Shown: positions 55,949 through 64,000 of the stretch, piece after piece
Numbering within the stretch: the first letter of the stretch is position 1
Layout of the letters: each line of letters starts with the position of its first letter
Program-made: the position numbers and the translations under genes
Source: Planctomycetota bacterium
Lineage (GTDB): Bacteria > Planctomycetota > UBA1135 > GCA-002686595
DNA: 64,000 nucleotides
Assembly: GCA_020853575.1 (NCBI GenBank)
Contig: JADYYP010000009.1
Location: 1-64,000, forward strand
Reading direction: 5' to 3'
The notes under the pieces: model-generated
Seen by the model: the letters and a program-made list of their open reading frames with translations, nothing else
What the model was told of the DNA's origin: nothing
The model's database searches: none

Positions 55949-55963
55949 TGAGACTCAGTCTCA
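55949..55963 (-). promoter_or_regulatory. Fur-like 7-1-7 palindrome before apbE
   Basis: TGAGACTCAGTCTCA is a perfect 7-1-7 inverted repeat placed between the -10 element (55975-55982) and the apbE ATG (55938). Its form resembles Fur-family boxes (TGAnAnTnAnTnTCA). Binding here would block transcription start. Which Fur-family metal sensor binds is unknown. Confidence 0.55.
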
Positions 55964-55974
55964 ATGCCGCAGGC

Positions 55975-56002
55975 AGATTAGCGCCGCAAATCGCGCTGTC
56001 GA
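55975..56002 (-). promoter_or_regulatory. apbE operon promoter
   Basis: On the reverse strand TCGACA (56002-55997) is followed by 16 nt and TAATCT (55980-55975) within GCTAATCT. The predicted transcription start falls just before the Fur-like palindrome. Confidence 0.5.
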
Positions 56003-56016
56003 GTACGAACGGGGGC

Positions 56017-56916
56017 TTAGTTCGCGGGCTTCCCGGGCGAACGGCTCGCGCCCTTGGCCTCGAGCGACCACCCCAAGCGATGGAGTGCGGCGCCACGCGC
56101 GTGGCCGCGCGCGATGGCACGCGCCAGCAGCTTGCGCTGCGATGTCCGCGGCTCGTACCCGTGGAGAAAACGCAGCGCGTCGCGGACTGTGACGTCGTAC
56201 TCGCCGCGCTCCACGCGGCGCGCGACATAGCGCCACATGCGGCGCAGATTCGACTGCCGTTCGAGGTCGCTGAGTCGCTCGCGCCACACCGAGCGATCGA
56301 GGTCGATCAACCAGGCGCTCAGCTCGCCGCGCTCGAGCGCCGCTTCATCGAGCAGCACGTTCTTCGGGTGCAGGTCGGCATGCAGGAATCCAACTTCGTG
56401 CACGCGCGCGACGAATCGCCCCAACTGGCTCAGCAGCGTTCGCCTGTGACGAGGCGGAACGGACCGAGCCTTCCAGCGCGCGAGCAACTCTCCGCCGTCG
56501 ACGGAGCCGACGATGCGCTCGGTGATCAGGTCGAGCCCCCACCCTCCCCCGGGAATGCGACGCGCTCGAGCTGCGAGCACCGCGGGAGTAGCGATTCCGC
56601 GCTGGAGCAAGGTCTCCGACATCGCCAACTCGCGGAACGGCCGCTCCGCGTCGAGAAAGCGCTCTCGGGTCAACCAACGCAACAGCCCTCCGTGGGTGAA
56701 GCGCCTGACGACGTAGTCGCGGCCCGCGAGCGAGAGCAATCGCATCGGGCGGCGGCCGCTGAGCGCGACCGCACGCGTTCGACCATCGCTCTCGAGGTCG
56801 AAGCCGAATTCCGCGAGCTCGCGCGCCAGGCTCGAGCGCACGACCAGCACGCCGACACTCGACTCGGTGACCGAGAAGTGCGCCGGGAGCGAACCGAGGA
56901 TGGCGAGGGAGGACAC
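56017..56916 (-). CDS. LPS kinase (WaaP/KdkA-like)
   Basis: The 299-aa protein has the lipopolysaccharide kinase form: MRLLSLAGRDYVVRRFTHGGLLRWL (glycine and Lys/Arg region), ELAMSETLLQRGIATPAVLAAR, the catalytic loop VGFLHADLHPKNVLLD (~178) and the metal-binding WLIDLDRS (~203). Such kinases phosphorylate Kdo or heptose of the LPS core at the inner face of the membrane. GTG start 6 nt after GCTACACT. It is divergent from a heptosyltransferase gene 50 bp away, which supports an LPS-core role. Confidence 0.85.
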   Translation of the reverse strand: MSSLAILGSLPAHFSVTESSVGVLVVRSSLARELAEFGFDLESDGRTRAVALSGRRPMRLLSLAGRDYVVRRFTHGGLLRWLTRERFLDAERPFRELAMSETLLQRGIATPAVLAARARRIPGGGWGLDLITERIVGSVDGGELLARWKARSVPPRHRRTLLSQLGRFVARVHEVGFLHADLHPKNVLLDEAALERGELSAWLIDLDRSVWRERLSDLERQSNLRRMWRYVARRVERGEYDVTVRDALRFLHGYEPRTSQRKLLARAIARGHARGAALHRLGWSLEAKGASRSPGKPAN

Positions 56917-56922
56917 GCCCGG

Positions 56923-56930
56923 AGTGTAGC
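56923..56930 (-). promoter_or_regulatory. GCTACACT -10 element of the LPS kinase gene
   Basis: On the reverse strand the octamer ends 6 nt before the GTG at 56916, again the spacing of a leaderless transcript. Confidence 0.55.
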
Positions 56931-56966
56931 GACTCGGAACTGGAGCTCGCCGCGGCGGATGGCACC

Positions 56967-57998
56967 ATGGGCCGCGTGGAATCCGCCCCCGCCAAAGTCC
57001 TGATCGTGCGCCTCGGCGCGATCGGTGACGTGGTCAACGCGACGCTGGTGGCCAGCGCGCTGCGCCGCGCGTGGCCCGAGACCGAGATCGGCTGGGCAGT
57101 ACACGAGCTGGCCAGTCCGCTGGTGCTCGGACATCCCTCGATCGACCGCGTGCACGTGTGGCGCAAGGGCACCGGCCTCACGGGGTTCCGCGCCGTCCTC
57201 GCAGACGTGCGCTCACAGCGCTACGACCTCGCCATCGACCTCCAGCGCATCGCGAAGAGCGCCGTGTTGGCGCGCCTCAGCGGTGCTCGCCGAGTCTTGG
57301 GTTTCGACCGGATGCGCACCAAGGAAGCCAGTTGGCTCCTCACGCGCGAGCGCGTCGCACCGCGCACCCATCGGGGATCGATGGTCGAGCAGTACCTCGA
57401 ATTCGTGCAGCACTTGGGGCTCGACAGCTCGATCCCGACATTCGAGCTTCCGCTCGACGCGACGGCCGTGGCACGCGCGGAAGAACGCATGCGCGAGCTC
57501 GGCCCGCTGGCCGTGCTGATGCACCTGGGTGCGACCAAGCCCGCCAATCGCTGGGCCCCCGAGCGCTTTGCGGAAGTCGCGCGTCGCTTGCTCGACCGCG
57601 GATACCGCGTGGCGCTGACCGGCGGGCCGGGCGATGCCGAACTCGCGCTCCGCGCGGTCGCGATCGAGCCCAGGCTCACGAATTGGTGCGGCGCGACCTC
57701 GCTGCTCGAGTTGGCGGAGCTCCAGCGTCGCTCCGCGCTGGTGCTCTCGTGCGACTCCGGACCGATGCATCTGGCAGCCGCGGCGGGTGCGCTGGTGGTC
57801 GCGCTGTTTGGCCCCGCGGACGAACGACGCACAGGCCCGTTCGGCGCGCGCCACACGGTGGTTCGAACTCGTCCCCCGTGCGCCCCGTGCAACCTGCGTC
57901 ACTGCAACCAGACGCGACACGCGTGCATGGAGGACCTGACGACCGACGCGGTTTCGGCCGCGGTATTCGCGGCACTCGATCGTCGAGCCGGGTCCTAG
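56967..57998 (+). CDS. Heptosyltransferase (GT9)
   Basis: The 343-aa protein starts KVLIVRLGAIGDVVNATLVASALRRAWPETEIGWAV, the classic GT9 N-terminus. It has ALLRLSGARRVLGFDR-like residues mid-protein, LMHLGATKPANRWAPERFAEVARRL (~184) and the nucleotide-sugar site SCDSGPMHLAAAAGALVVALFGPAD (~262). A Cys-rich C-terminus (CAPCNLRHCNQTRHACM) is common in planctomycete and cyanobacterial members. It adds heptose to the LPS inner core. It pairs with the divergent LPS kinase. Confidence 0.9.
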   Translation: MGRVESAPAKVLIVRLGAIGDVVNATLVASALRRAWPETEIGWAVHELASPLVLGHPSIDRVHVWRKGTGLTGFRAVLADVRSQRYDLAIDLQRIAKSAVLARLSGARRVLGFDRMRTKEASWLLTRERVAPRTHRGSMVEQYLEFVQHLGLDSSIPTFELPLDATAVARAEERMRELGPLAVLMHLGATKPANRWAPERFAEVARRLLDRGYRVALTGGPGDAELALRAVAIEPRLTNWCGATSLLELAELQRRSALVLSCDSGPMHLAAAAGALVVALFGPADERRTGPFGARHTVVRTRPPCAPCNLRHCNQTRHACMEDLTTDAVSAAVFAALDRRAGS

Positions 57999-58064
57999 GA
58001 CGCAGCCCCATTCCGGAGATCCGGGTGAGCGCGAGTCGTGCTCGCGGCTGCGGGCTGCCCCGAC

Positions 58065-59219
58065 CTAGAGTCCAGCGCCGAAATCAGAGGCTGAATCGGA
58101 AGCTGCCGGTTCCCTTCGCGAGGGCGGCGGCTGAGCTGCGCTCGGCGCGGGCGGAGTGGCGCGCTGCGGGGCCCGTGCGGGTTCGGGCTCGAACACGCCG
58201 TGACCGAAGGAATCGTCCGCCGCGGCCGCGCGCGGCGGCGCGACCTGCGCGCGATCCTGGCTTCGGCGCTCTTCGACCCTGCGCGGTTCCGGAGGGGGCG
58301 CGGAGTGCTCGCGATGCGCGGGGGCCGGGCGGAACTCCTCGCGCGGGCGTTCGTGTCGCGGCGGACGCTCGTCTCGCCGCTCGCGGCGCGGCTGAGAATC
58401 GGATGCCGCGAGCGGGGCGCGCTCGGAAACCGGGAGCGACTCGCGTCGACGCTCCGAGCGCTGCGGCGCGTCGCTGTAGCGCTCCGTGCGTGCGTGCATG
58501 TCGCGCGCGGGGGCGGGACGCGGCGTTTCGCGACGTTCCGAATGGGTGTGGCTCGGTCGCGCGTGACGCTCGGAGTCTCCAGATCGATCTCCGCGGCGCG
58601 GGTGTCGTTCTCCGCGCTCGAAACGGTCTCCACCGCCTTCGTCAGCGAAGCGCGGCTCGTAGCCGTCGCTGGCGCGCTCGAGCACTTCGAGGTACGCCGT
58701 CGGGATGTGCTCGGCGAGGTAGAGCGTCTTGCGATCGTAGAAGTTGATGCTCTCCTCCCACGCGTCGAGGGCATAGACACGCAGGATCGCGTATTCGCGC
58801 GCGGCGCGGCGACCGGCCTCGCGCGCGTCTTCCGCGCTGAGCGCCAGATGCAGGAAGCGCCGCCGACCGCCGCGCAGTCCGAACTGCTGGGCGCGTTGCA
58901 GGTCGCGGGCGTCGATCCCCACGTAGAGGAACTCGGGCGGCTGCGCGGGATCGCCGGGCTCGACTTCGATCGAATGTCCGTAGAGGGCGCGGATCTTGGT
59001 CCCGCGAATCTCGTAGCGCGGGCGATCGCCGGACGAGACGGCCGCTTCGACGTCGGCGATCTCGATCGGCTCACCGATGCGGTCGGCCAACGCGCGCGCG
59101 ACGTCCTCGAGTTCGCCGAAGCCGTGGGAGTCGAGCTCGAGGTCGAACTTCTCCGGTTGGTGGCGGAGCATGTAAGCGAGCGAGCGGGTGATGCGTTCGA
59201 TCAAGGCGGGATGCGTCAT
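58065..59219 (-). CDS. kptA: KptA/Tpt1-like RNA 2'-phosphotransferase with long disordered tail
   Basis: Residues ~1-185 follow the KptA family: LAYMLRHQPEKFDLELDSHGFGELEDVARAL, YEIRGTKIRALYGHSIEVE and GLRGGRRRFLHLALSAEDAREAG. The usual YHGT step reads LYVGI here, so that His is missing, while the LRH and RALYGHS motifs remain. The remaining ~200 residues are a low-complexity Arg/Glu/Pro/Ser tail, very basic with acidic patches, which is not part of the family and may bind RNA. KptA removes 2'-phosphates with NAD in vitro. ATG at 59219; a TTG two codons earlier is possible. Confidence 0.8.
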   Translation of the reverse strand: MTHPALIERITRSLAYMLRHQPEKFDLELDSHGFGELEDVARALADRIGEPIEIADVEAAVSSGDRPRYEIRGTKIRALYGHSIEVEPGDPAQPPEFLYVGIDARDLQRAQQFGLRGGRRRFLHLALSAEDAREAGRRAAREYAILRVYALDAWEESINFYDRKTLYLAEHIPTAYLEVLERASDGYEPRFADEGGGDRFERGERHPRRGDRSGDSERHARPSHTHSERRETPRPAPARDMHARTERYSDAPQRSERRRESLPVSERAPLAASDSQPRRERRDERPPRHERPREEFRPAPAHREHSAPPPEPRRVEERRSQDRAQVAPPRAAAADDSFGHGVFEPEPARAPQRATPPAPSAAQPPPSRREPAASDSASDFGAGL

Positions 59220-59335
59220 GCTCAAGGAAAGGAAATGCGGAACTACGCTCGGCGCCGTGAGCTCGGCGCGATCGAGCCCAAGTCCAGAGCGGCCGCGATT
59301 CTAGCAGCGCGCAGCCGAGCTTCCACCTTCCGCGC

Positions 59336-60070
59336 TCAGGCGCTTCGACTGCGCCACGCGAGGTACACGCGCGCTGCGCAGCCGAACGTGAGCGCGACCC
59401 AGGCCACGCGCCGAAATGGGGCTCTGGCGTGGGCGTCGGATTCGACGCTCGAGCGCTCGAAGGCCGCCAATCCGGCGACCAGTGCAACCCCGTCGGCGAT
59501 CCAGTCGATGGGCAAGCCGCGCTGGGCCAACCAGGGTCCTCTCGCGAGCTCGGCCGAGCCCGCGCCCAGGGCGACGCTTCCCAGGCTCGTCGTGTAGACC
59601 GCCACGAGCAGGAAACCGCCCCACCCTCGGGTCCAGCGCGCGGCGAGCCATGTCGCCAGCACGGCGAGCGACGGGAGGGCGCAATCCAGCGCCATGTCTG
59701 TCCAGTCACCCGCCCAGCGCGAATCCAGATGTCCCCGCAGGAAGCGGACACCCGGAATGGCCGAGCTCAGCGCGGGCAAGTCGCCGTCGAGGTGCACCCC
59801 GAGGATCGAAGCCAGCACTCCCACGGACCAACCCACGCACAGCCAAGGGCGCTGCGCACCCAGCGCCACGTGTCGAACGGGAGCGACGACGGCCAACCAG
59901 CCCACGCTCGACAGGAGCGCGCCAAGTCCCCAGACCCCCGACCGCAGGCCGAGGTAGTTGCCCAGACAGCCCAGGATCAACGCGGACGGCCAGGCGACTT
60001 CGAAGCGCTGGCGCAGCGGGGTCAGCACGACCTCATCTGTGTCCTCATCGCTCGGCGGGTTTTCGGTCAC
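59336..60070 (-). CDS. Polytopic membrane protein, unknown
   Basis: The 244-aa product has an acidic N-terminal tail (TENPPSDEDTDE) and about six hydrophobic segments (SALILGCLGNYLGL, GALLSSVGWLAVVAP, CVGWSVGVLASILGV, ALPSLAVLATWLAARW, GGFLLVAVYTTSLGSVALG, IADGVALVAGLAAF). I do not recognise a family. The start is GTG at 60070. It lies upstream of the KptA-like gene on the same strand with a 116-bp gap. Confidence 0.65.
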   Translation of the reverse strand: MTENPPSDEDTDEVVLTPLRQRFEVAWPSALILGCLGNYLGLRSGVWGLGALLSSVGWLAVVAPVRHVALGAQRPWLCVGWSVGVLASILGVHLDGDLPALSSAIPGVRFLRGHLDSRWAGDWTDMALDCALPSLAVLATWLAARWTRGWGGFLLVAVYTTSLGSVALGAGSAELARGPWLAQRGLPIDWIADGVALVAGLAAFERSSVESDAHARAPFRRVAWVALTFGCAARVYLAWRSRSA

Positions 60071-60745
60071 TCCGAACAGCTTGGCAGTTCGCAGGCGTCA
60101 GGTCACCTGCGTGCCTCGAACTGCCGCAGACGGCCATTTGCGGGTTCGGGCCGCCAGCTCGCCGAAGTGCAGCAGTGCGCCGTCGACCCGATCACGACGC
60201 AGATCAAGCCCGCACGCGCTCAGCATCCGAGAGCAGATCACTGTCTCGACGTCCGGCTCCCGCATGGCACCGGCGCATCCAACGCTCTGAGAGCTCATCT
60301 CTCACTTGTTCGCGAGCCCGCAGCGCGAGCGAGCACCCGCAACCGCACGCTACGCTGAGCTGTCCGCGAAGCGCATGGAGCCGGCGCTCCCGGCCGACCC
60401 CAACTCCCCCCGTGGTCCGCGCCGGCGCCGGCGCGCCTCAGTCCGACTTTGGCGTGGGCTCGCCCGCCGGACGTCGCAAGCCGGCCACGCGTCTCTGCGC
60501 GACGACTCTCGCGCGATGCTGCTGGAGCGGACCGATTTGCCGCAGCGCTTAAAAGGGGCGCGCCCGCAGCCCCCGCCGCAGGCGCGCGAATTGGCGGGTC
60601 CCACACCACCAACTCTGTTCGAGATCACTAGGTCGAGATTGCAGCGGGCTACAGGGGGTGGAGCGCAATCTTCCAGTGCGCAGTCACCGGCCCGCCCGGG
60701 GAGAGCACCGCGGCGAGCACCGCGGCGAACCCCGCAGGAAACAGC
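60071..60745. other. Intergenic region, no gene seen
   Basis: Open frames exist on both strands in these 675 bp, but none has a start signal, conserved motif or balanced protein composition. A GGGCGCGCCC palindrome lies near 60556. I see nothing further. Confidence 0.45.
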
Positions 60746-61051
60746 TCAGCCGCTGGAGGCGCGCCGAGCGGAGGACCGCGGGAATCCGCGATCGGACACC
60801 CCCATTGCGGTCCGGTCGGCGGCTCCCGCGGCCGTGTGCTCTCCGCGGCCCGGCCTGGCGAGCTGGGTTCCGTCGTCCCGCAAGACGACGAACCCCTGTG
60901 CTTCGAGGCCGTCGAGGTAGGCCGCCATTCCGTGGACGTCGACCACGACCTGCTCGCCCGTCTCCTCGTCGGTCCAGCCCAGGACGACCGAGCGCACGCT
61001 GCGACCGCGCACACTCTCGCTCGCCGATTGATTGTCTCGCTTCGCCACCAT
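60746..61051 (-). CDS. Small hypothetical protein
   Basis: The 101-aa frame starts at ATG 61051, preceded by GGAG 4 nt upstream. Residues ~20-65 look folded (VRSVVLGWTDEETGEQVVVDVHGMAAYLDGLEAQGFVVLRDDGTQ), with an alternating beta-strand and helix pattern; the ends are polar and disordered. I do not recognise the family. Confidence 0.55.
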   Translation of the reverse strand: MVAKRDNQSASESVRGRSVRSVVLGWTDEETGEQVVVDVHGMAAYLDGLEAQGFVVLRDDGTQLARPGRGEHTAAGAADRTAMGVSDRGFPRSSARRASSG

Positions 61052-61502
61052 TGACTCCCTCGTCGACCCCATCACCGTCACTCGTTCAAGCTCGCAGCGC
61101 GTCACTCGACGCGCTGCTCCGGTCGCACTCTCGCTCACATTCCGATCGCACGCAGCGTGCCTGCGTGACCGCCGACACCAGTTCAACCGTGCTGCATGCT
61201 CTCCGTCGCGCCAGGTCTTCGGTCCTTTCAGCGAAAATCGAATCTCCGAGAGCTTTGACCGACCGGTTGGCGCCACTACGGCGCACTTCATCCGGCGTAA
61301 GCGCGCGAGCGGTGAACTTCCTGTGAACTTGGTTGAAAGTGCGCGCGCCGTCGGGCTCGAGCGCCCCGTTCGCCGGCGGAAGCTGTGCGTTCTTCGCTCG
61401 CGTGCGGATTCAGCACGCATCTCGGCGCGCAACCGCACGTCGGTCAGCGGCCGGCCCCAGCCCCGGGCGGCCTCAGCTCGAGCGCCCCCACGCCATCGGA
61501 GT
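61052..61502. other. Intergenic region, no gene seen
   Basis: These 451 bp separate the small hypothetical gene from the rhodanese. No motif, RNA gene or plausible coding frame is visible; the base composition is a little less GC-rich around 61195-61340. Confidence 0.4.
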
Positions 61503-61826
61503 TCAGTACCGAGACATCTGCGGATCGACGTCCGTCGCCCAGCGATCGATCCCGCCCGCGAGGTTGAGCAGGTACTCGAAACCCAATCGCTCGAGAGCGC
61601 TCGCGGCGTGGGAACTGCGCACCCCGTGATGGCAGATGCAGACGATTCGAGCGCTCCGATCCAGTTCGCCGTGACGCCGGCCGAGTTCGCCCAGCGGGAT
61701 GTTGATCGAGCCAGCCAGCTGGCACACGGAGCACTCCGCCGGCTCGCGAACGTCGAGCAAGACGAAGGGCTCACCAACCGCGATCCTGCGGGCGAGCTCG
61801 CGGGGTGCGATGCGCTCGATCGCCAT
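61503..61826 (-). CDS. Rhodanese-domain sulfurtransferase
   Basis: The 107-aa single-domain rhodanese reads PRELARRIAVGEPFVLLDVREPAECSVCQLAGSINIPLGEL and has the active-site loop IVCICHHGVRSSHAA with catalytic Cys (CHHGVRS), followed by LERLGFEYLLNLAGGIDRWA. Length is typical of GlpE-type rhodaneses, which carry sulfane sulfur. The ATG at 61826 overlaps the stop of the upstream phosphatase gene as TGATG, so it is translated by coupling. The reason for this pairing is not clear. Confidence 0.92.
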   Translation of the reverse strand: MAIERIAPRELARRIAVGEPFVLLDVREPAECSVCQLAGSINIPLGELGRRHGELDRSARIVCICHHGVRSSHAASALERLGFEYLLNLAGGIDRWATDVDPQMSRY

Positions 61827-64000
61827 CAGCGCAGGAGCAGGGGCGCGACGTCCAGCTCGGCCGGGACCTTCACACCCAGCTGCGCCAGAACGGTGGGAGC
61901 GATGTGCAGCAGATCGACGCCCTCGGGGGGCAGATCGCACTTCTTGTTGCTGAAGAAAATGCCGCGCACCAGCTCGGTGTCGACGGACACGTGATCTCCG
62001 GACCAGTTCTTGTCGTTGTCGACGACCACCGGACCGAGCTTGCCCCCGGGCGCGGACAGGCCGCCGCTGGTGGTCGTCCAGGACACGCGATAGTTGCTGT
62101 CGAAGCCCACCGAGATGTCGGCCTCGAGGTGCTGATGAGGCCCGTGGTGGATCTGCGACACGATGTCCGCCGAGCGGCCGAACTTCTCACCGGTCTTGGC
62201 GTCCTGCGCCGCCAGGAAGCGCTGGACGATCTCCTGGATCAGCGCGTCCTTCTCCTCGGGCTTTACGATACCCACCTTGGACTCGCCGCCGACGGTGTTG
62301 ATGTAGATCGTGCCCAGCCCGAGCGCATAAGCCTTGGTCTTGGACCAATCGACGTAGCCGCTGAGTAGCGCATACATCCCGGCGCCCTCTTTCACGGCCA
62401 AGAAGCCCTCCTGCGCCAACCAGTTGTTCAGGTGCACCTGGCGGCGGAACGACTGGAATCCGTGGTCCGCGCACAGCAGCAGGGTGTCGCCGGGCTTCAC
62501 GTACTCGCTGACCACACGCCCGACGATCTGGTCGATCTTGCGGTACATGGCCGGGATGGCCTCGGCGAGCGTGATCTCCTGGCCGTAGAACGTGGTCTTC
62601 GTCGCGGCCTTGGCTGCGTCGTGCAGTGGATGCTGCGGGTCGTAGTACTGATACAGCATGTGCTGGACGCGATCGGCCTCGCTGAAGATGCCGACGAACA
62701 ACTTCCAGTCGTCGCGCGAAAGCCCGTCGAAGACCAACTTCTCGCGCCACTGCGTGGTGAACTCGATGTCTTGGAGGAACGTGACCGCATCGATCACGTC
62801 ATCTTTGAATGGGTGCGTGAGGCACGCCCATCCGACGGTCTCGAAAGTCCCGCACGAGGTCGCCAGCTCTTTGGAGAAATCGGCGGGCTGCGAAATCGGT
62901 TGCCAGAAGGGCGGGTTCGCCGGGTCGATCTCGATCGTGTTGAGGTACAGCTCGAAATGCGGCGAGTCGAGCGAGACCAGCTTGGCACGCGTCACCGCGT
63001 GCACCTTGAGCAACGGGTTGAGCTCGAACGTGACGCGATACCAATCGGACCACGCGCCCTCCTTGATGTCCTGGGACTGACCACCGATCGTCACCTTGGC
63101 CAGGCCCTGCTGCTTCTCGATGCGCATCGGAACCGTCACCGGCTGGGCGAGCGCGTCCTTGAGCGCGTTGCGCCGCTCGTCGAGCTCGAGACTCTTCTTG
63201 AACGGCATCGAGGGCTCGTCCACCAAGCGCTTTTCGATCCCGGCCAGTTCCTCGCGCAACTGAGGCACGAGCCAGAAATTGTCCGGCCCGTAGACCTCGC
63301 TCTCGATCACGCCGTCCCGCTCGTCCACGCGCAGCTTGTAGCCACCGGAGCCGGTGTCGGCGCCGCTCTCGGAGAGCTTGCGCGCGAAGAACAGCTCATC
63401 GGTGGTGTAGATGAAGTAGTTGGTGTAGGTGCCGCGAGCGTCGGGCACGCCCAGTCCACACATCACCTTGGCGCCGGAGACCGGTTCGCGATTCCACACC
63501 TGCTGTCCGTCGATCACGCGCGACGGGACGCCCGCGTGCGCAGCCACCTCCCAGAAGGGAGCCGCTTGCAACGGGTTGGTGACCACCGGGATGGTCGCAG
63601 GCAGGTAGCCACGCATCGTCGCGCCGCCCCACGCGCCGACGCCACCGAGGACCAGTGCGAGCAGCACGGTGGGGCCCTTCTTGAGGCGCAGCAAGAGCCC
63701 GAAGACCAGCACGAACAGGATGAAGCCACCGCCGCCGAGCACCAGCGCGAAGACTGCGGGGCTCCAGGTCGGAATCGGCGTGTGCTCGAAATCCTCGACC
63801 GGCGTGGCCACGCCGTCCTCGGCGAAGCCCTTGATCGGGCTGGGCGTGCCGTCCGTGTAGGTGCGCGTCACGAACCCAGGAATGGCGGTCTTGGCCGGGT
63901 TCTGGCCCGAATTCAGCGACGCCCAGGCCACCGGTGATTCGGCGGGGTTGGTGGTGCCGAGGGTTGCGAAAGTCCCCTGCTCGCGCAGCTTGGCGAGGTT
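61826..64000 (-). CDS. Membrane-anchored alkaline-phosphatase-superfamily protein (partial)
   Basis: The frame is open to the right edge, so the N-terminus is missing; 724 residues are visible. Near the start GTTNPAESPVAWASLNSGQNPAKTAI holds the nucleophile region of type I phosphodiesterase/nucleotide pyrophosphatases. Two membrane helices follow (SPAVFALVLGGGGFILFVLVFGLLL and TVLLALVLGGVGAWGG), then metal-site motifs DRVQHMLYQYYD, LLLCADHGFQSF and HHGPHQHLEADISVGF. The family hydrolyses phosphoesters or acts on lipid-linked phosphates outside the cell. The helices interrupt the catalytic domain, an unusual place. Confidence 0.82.
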   Translation of the reverse strand, partial: NLAKLREQGTFATLGTTNPAESPVAWASLNSGQNPAKTAIPGFVTRTYTDGTPSPIKGFAEDGVATPVEDFEHTPIPTWSPAVFALVLGGGGFILFVLVFGLLLRLKKGPTVLLALVLGGVGAWGGATMRGYLPATIPVVTNPLQAAPFWEVAAHAGVPSRVIDGQQVWNREPVSGAKVMCGLGVPDARGTYTNYFIYTTDELFFARKLSESGADTGSGGYKLRVDERDGVIESEVYGPDNFWLVPQLREELAGIEKRLVDEPSMPFKKSLELDERRNALKDALAQPVTVPMRIEKQQGLAKVTIGGQSQDIKEGAWSDWYRVTFELNPLLKVHAVTRAKLVSLDSPHFELYLNTIEIDPANPPFWQPISQPADFSKELATSCGTFETVGWACLTHPFKDDVIDAVTFLQDIEFTTQWREKLVFDGLSRDDWKLFVGIFSEADRVQHMLYQYYDPQHPLHDAAKAATKTTFYGQEITLAEAIPAMYRKIDQIVGRVVSEYVKPGDTLLLCADHGFQSFRRQVHLNNWLAQEGFLAVKEGAGMYALLSGYVDWSKTKAYALGLGTIYINTVGGESKVGIVKPEEKDALIQEIVQRFLAAQDAKTGEKFGRSADIVSQIHHGPHQHLEADISVGFDSNYRVSWTTTSGGLSAPGGKLGPVVVDNDKNWSGDHVSVDTELVRGIFFSNKKCDLPPEGVDLLHIAPTVLAQLGVKVPAELDVAPLLLR

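Noticed and set aside
60306-60920. A 204-residue rightward frame in the gap near 60.5 kb
   Set aside because: Composition is almost all Arg, Pro, Ala and Ser, and it overlaps the better-supported small gene on the other strand.

Overview
The window looks like a chromosomal segment of a high-GC (about two thirds G+C by eye) planctomycete-like bacterium. The main clue is a set of secreted proteins whose C-terminal modules (YC...GGTLCV...RDP...SNGL and FQAWYRDPSGPCGT...FSNGL) I associate with Planctomycetota of the Saltatorellus/Rohdeia type. An LPS-core pair (WaaP-like kinase plus heptosyltransferase) and an outer-membrane porin add a diderm envelope. Genes are tightly packed, with many ATGA, GTGA or TGATG stop/start overlaps. 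Many starts lie only 6-16 nt behind a GCTANNNT element, which I read as a -10 box, so leaderless or near-leaderless transcription seems common.

Layout. 1-730: end of a transposase and a tRNA-Met with a good promoter. 0.7-9 kb: cysteine dioxygenase with an odd class V PLP enzyme, a small hypothetical gene, a secreted esterase, and a coupled run of anti-sigma-like protein, metallophosphoesterase, NHL-propeller protein and Ppx/GppA phosphatase. 9-22.3 kb: gltX, add, a Clp_N-esterase fusion, queF, a 1158-aa spermidine-synthase-like membrane protein, two large membrane proteins, a DUF4863 cupin and an unusual EF-P. 22.3-38 kb: a GT39-type membrane protein, two radical SAM proteins, an ECF sigma factor, an S9 peptidase and four secreted proteins.

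38.1-47.4 kb is the highlight: a complete diversity-generating retroelement (DGR). An operon of an HTH protein, an Avd accessory protein, the template repeat (TR) and a reverse transcriptase (41520-43776) sits between two convergent target genes. Both targets are large NACHT NTPases with a C-terminal FGE-sulfatase (C-type-lectin-fold) domain. One begins with DUF4062, the other with two TIR/NDT-like Rossmann domains. Each ends in a variable repeat (VR) that matches the TR except almost only at TR adenines: 15 of 23 changed in one and 14 of 23 in the other, with one non-adenine change each. The two VRs lie in inverted orientation. Both are followed by a conserved inverted-repeat flank with two tandem 4-nt-loop hairpins, a likely homing-recognition region. 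The template repeat is read in a second frame as the tail of Avd, whose stop overlaps the RT start (GTGA). The inferred role is an adaptable NLR-like defence or self/non-self system with two sensors sharing one template.

47.4-64 kb: cysS, a Ser/Thr kinase-AAA-TPR protein, an operon of apbE, porin, FMN-binding protein and a small His-rich membrane protein behind a Fur-like palindrome (inferred flavin-based, possibly iron-related, electron transfer), the LPS kinase/heptosyltransferase pair, a KptA-like protein with a long disordered tail, a membrane protein, a small hypothetical gene, a rhodanese, and a membrane-anchored alkaline-phosphatase-superfamily protein that runs off the right edge.
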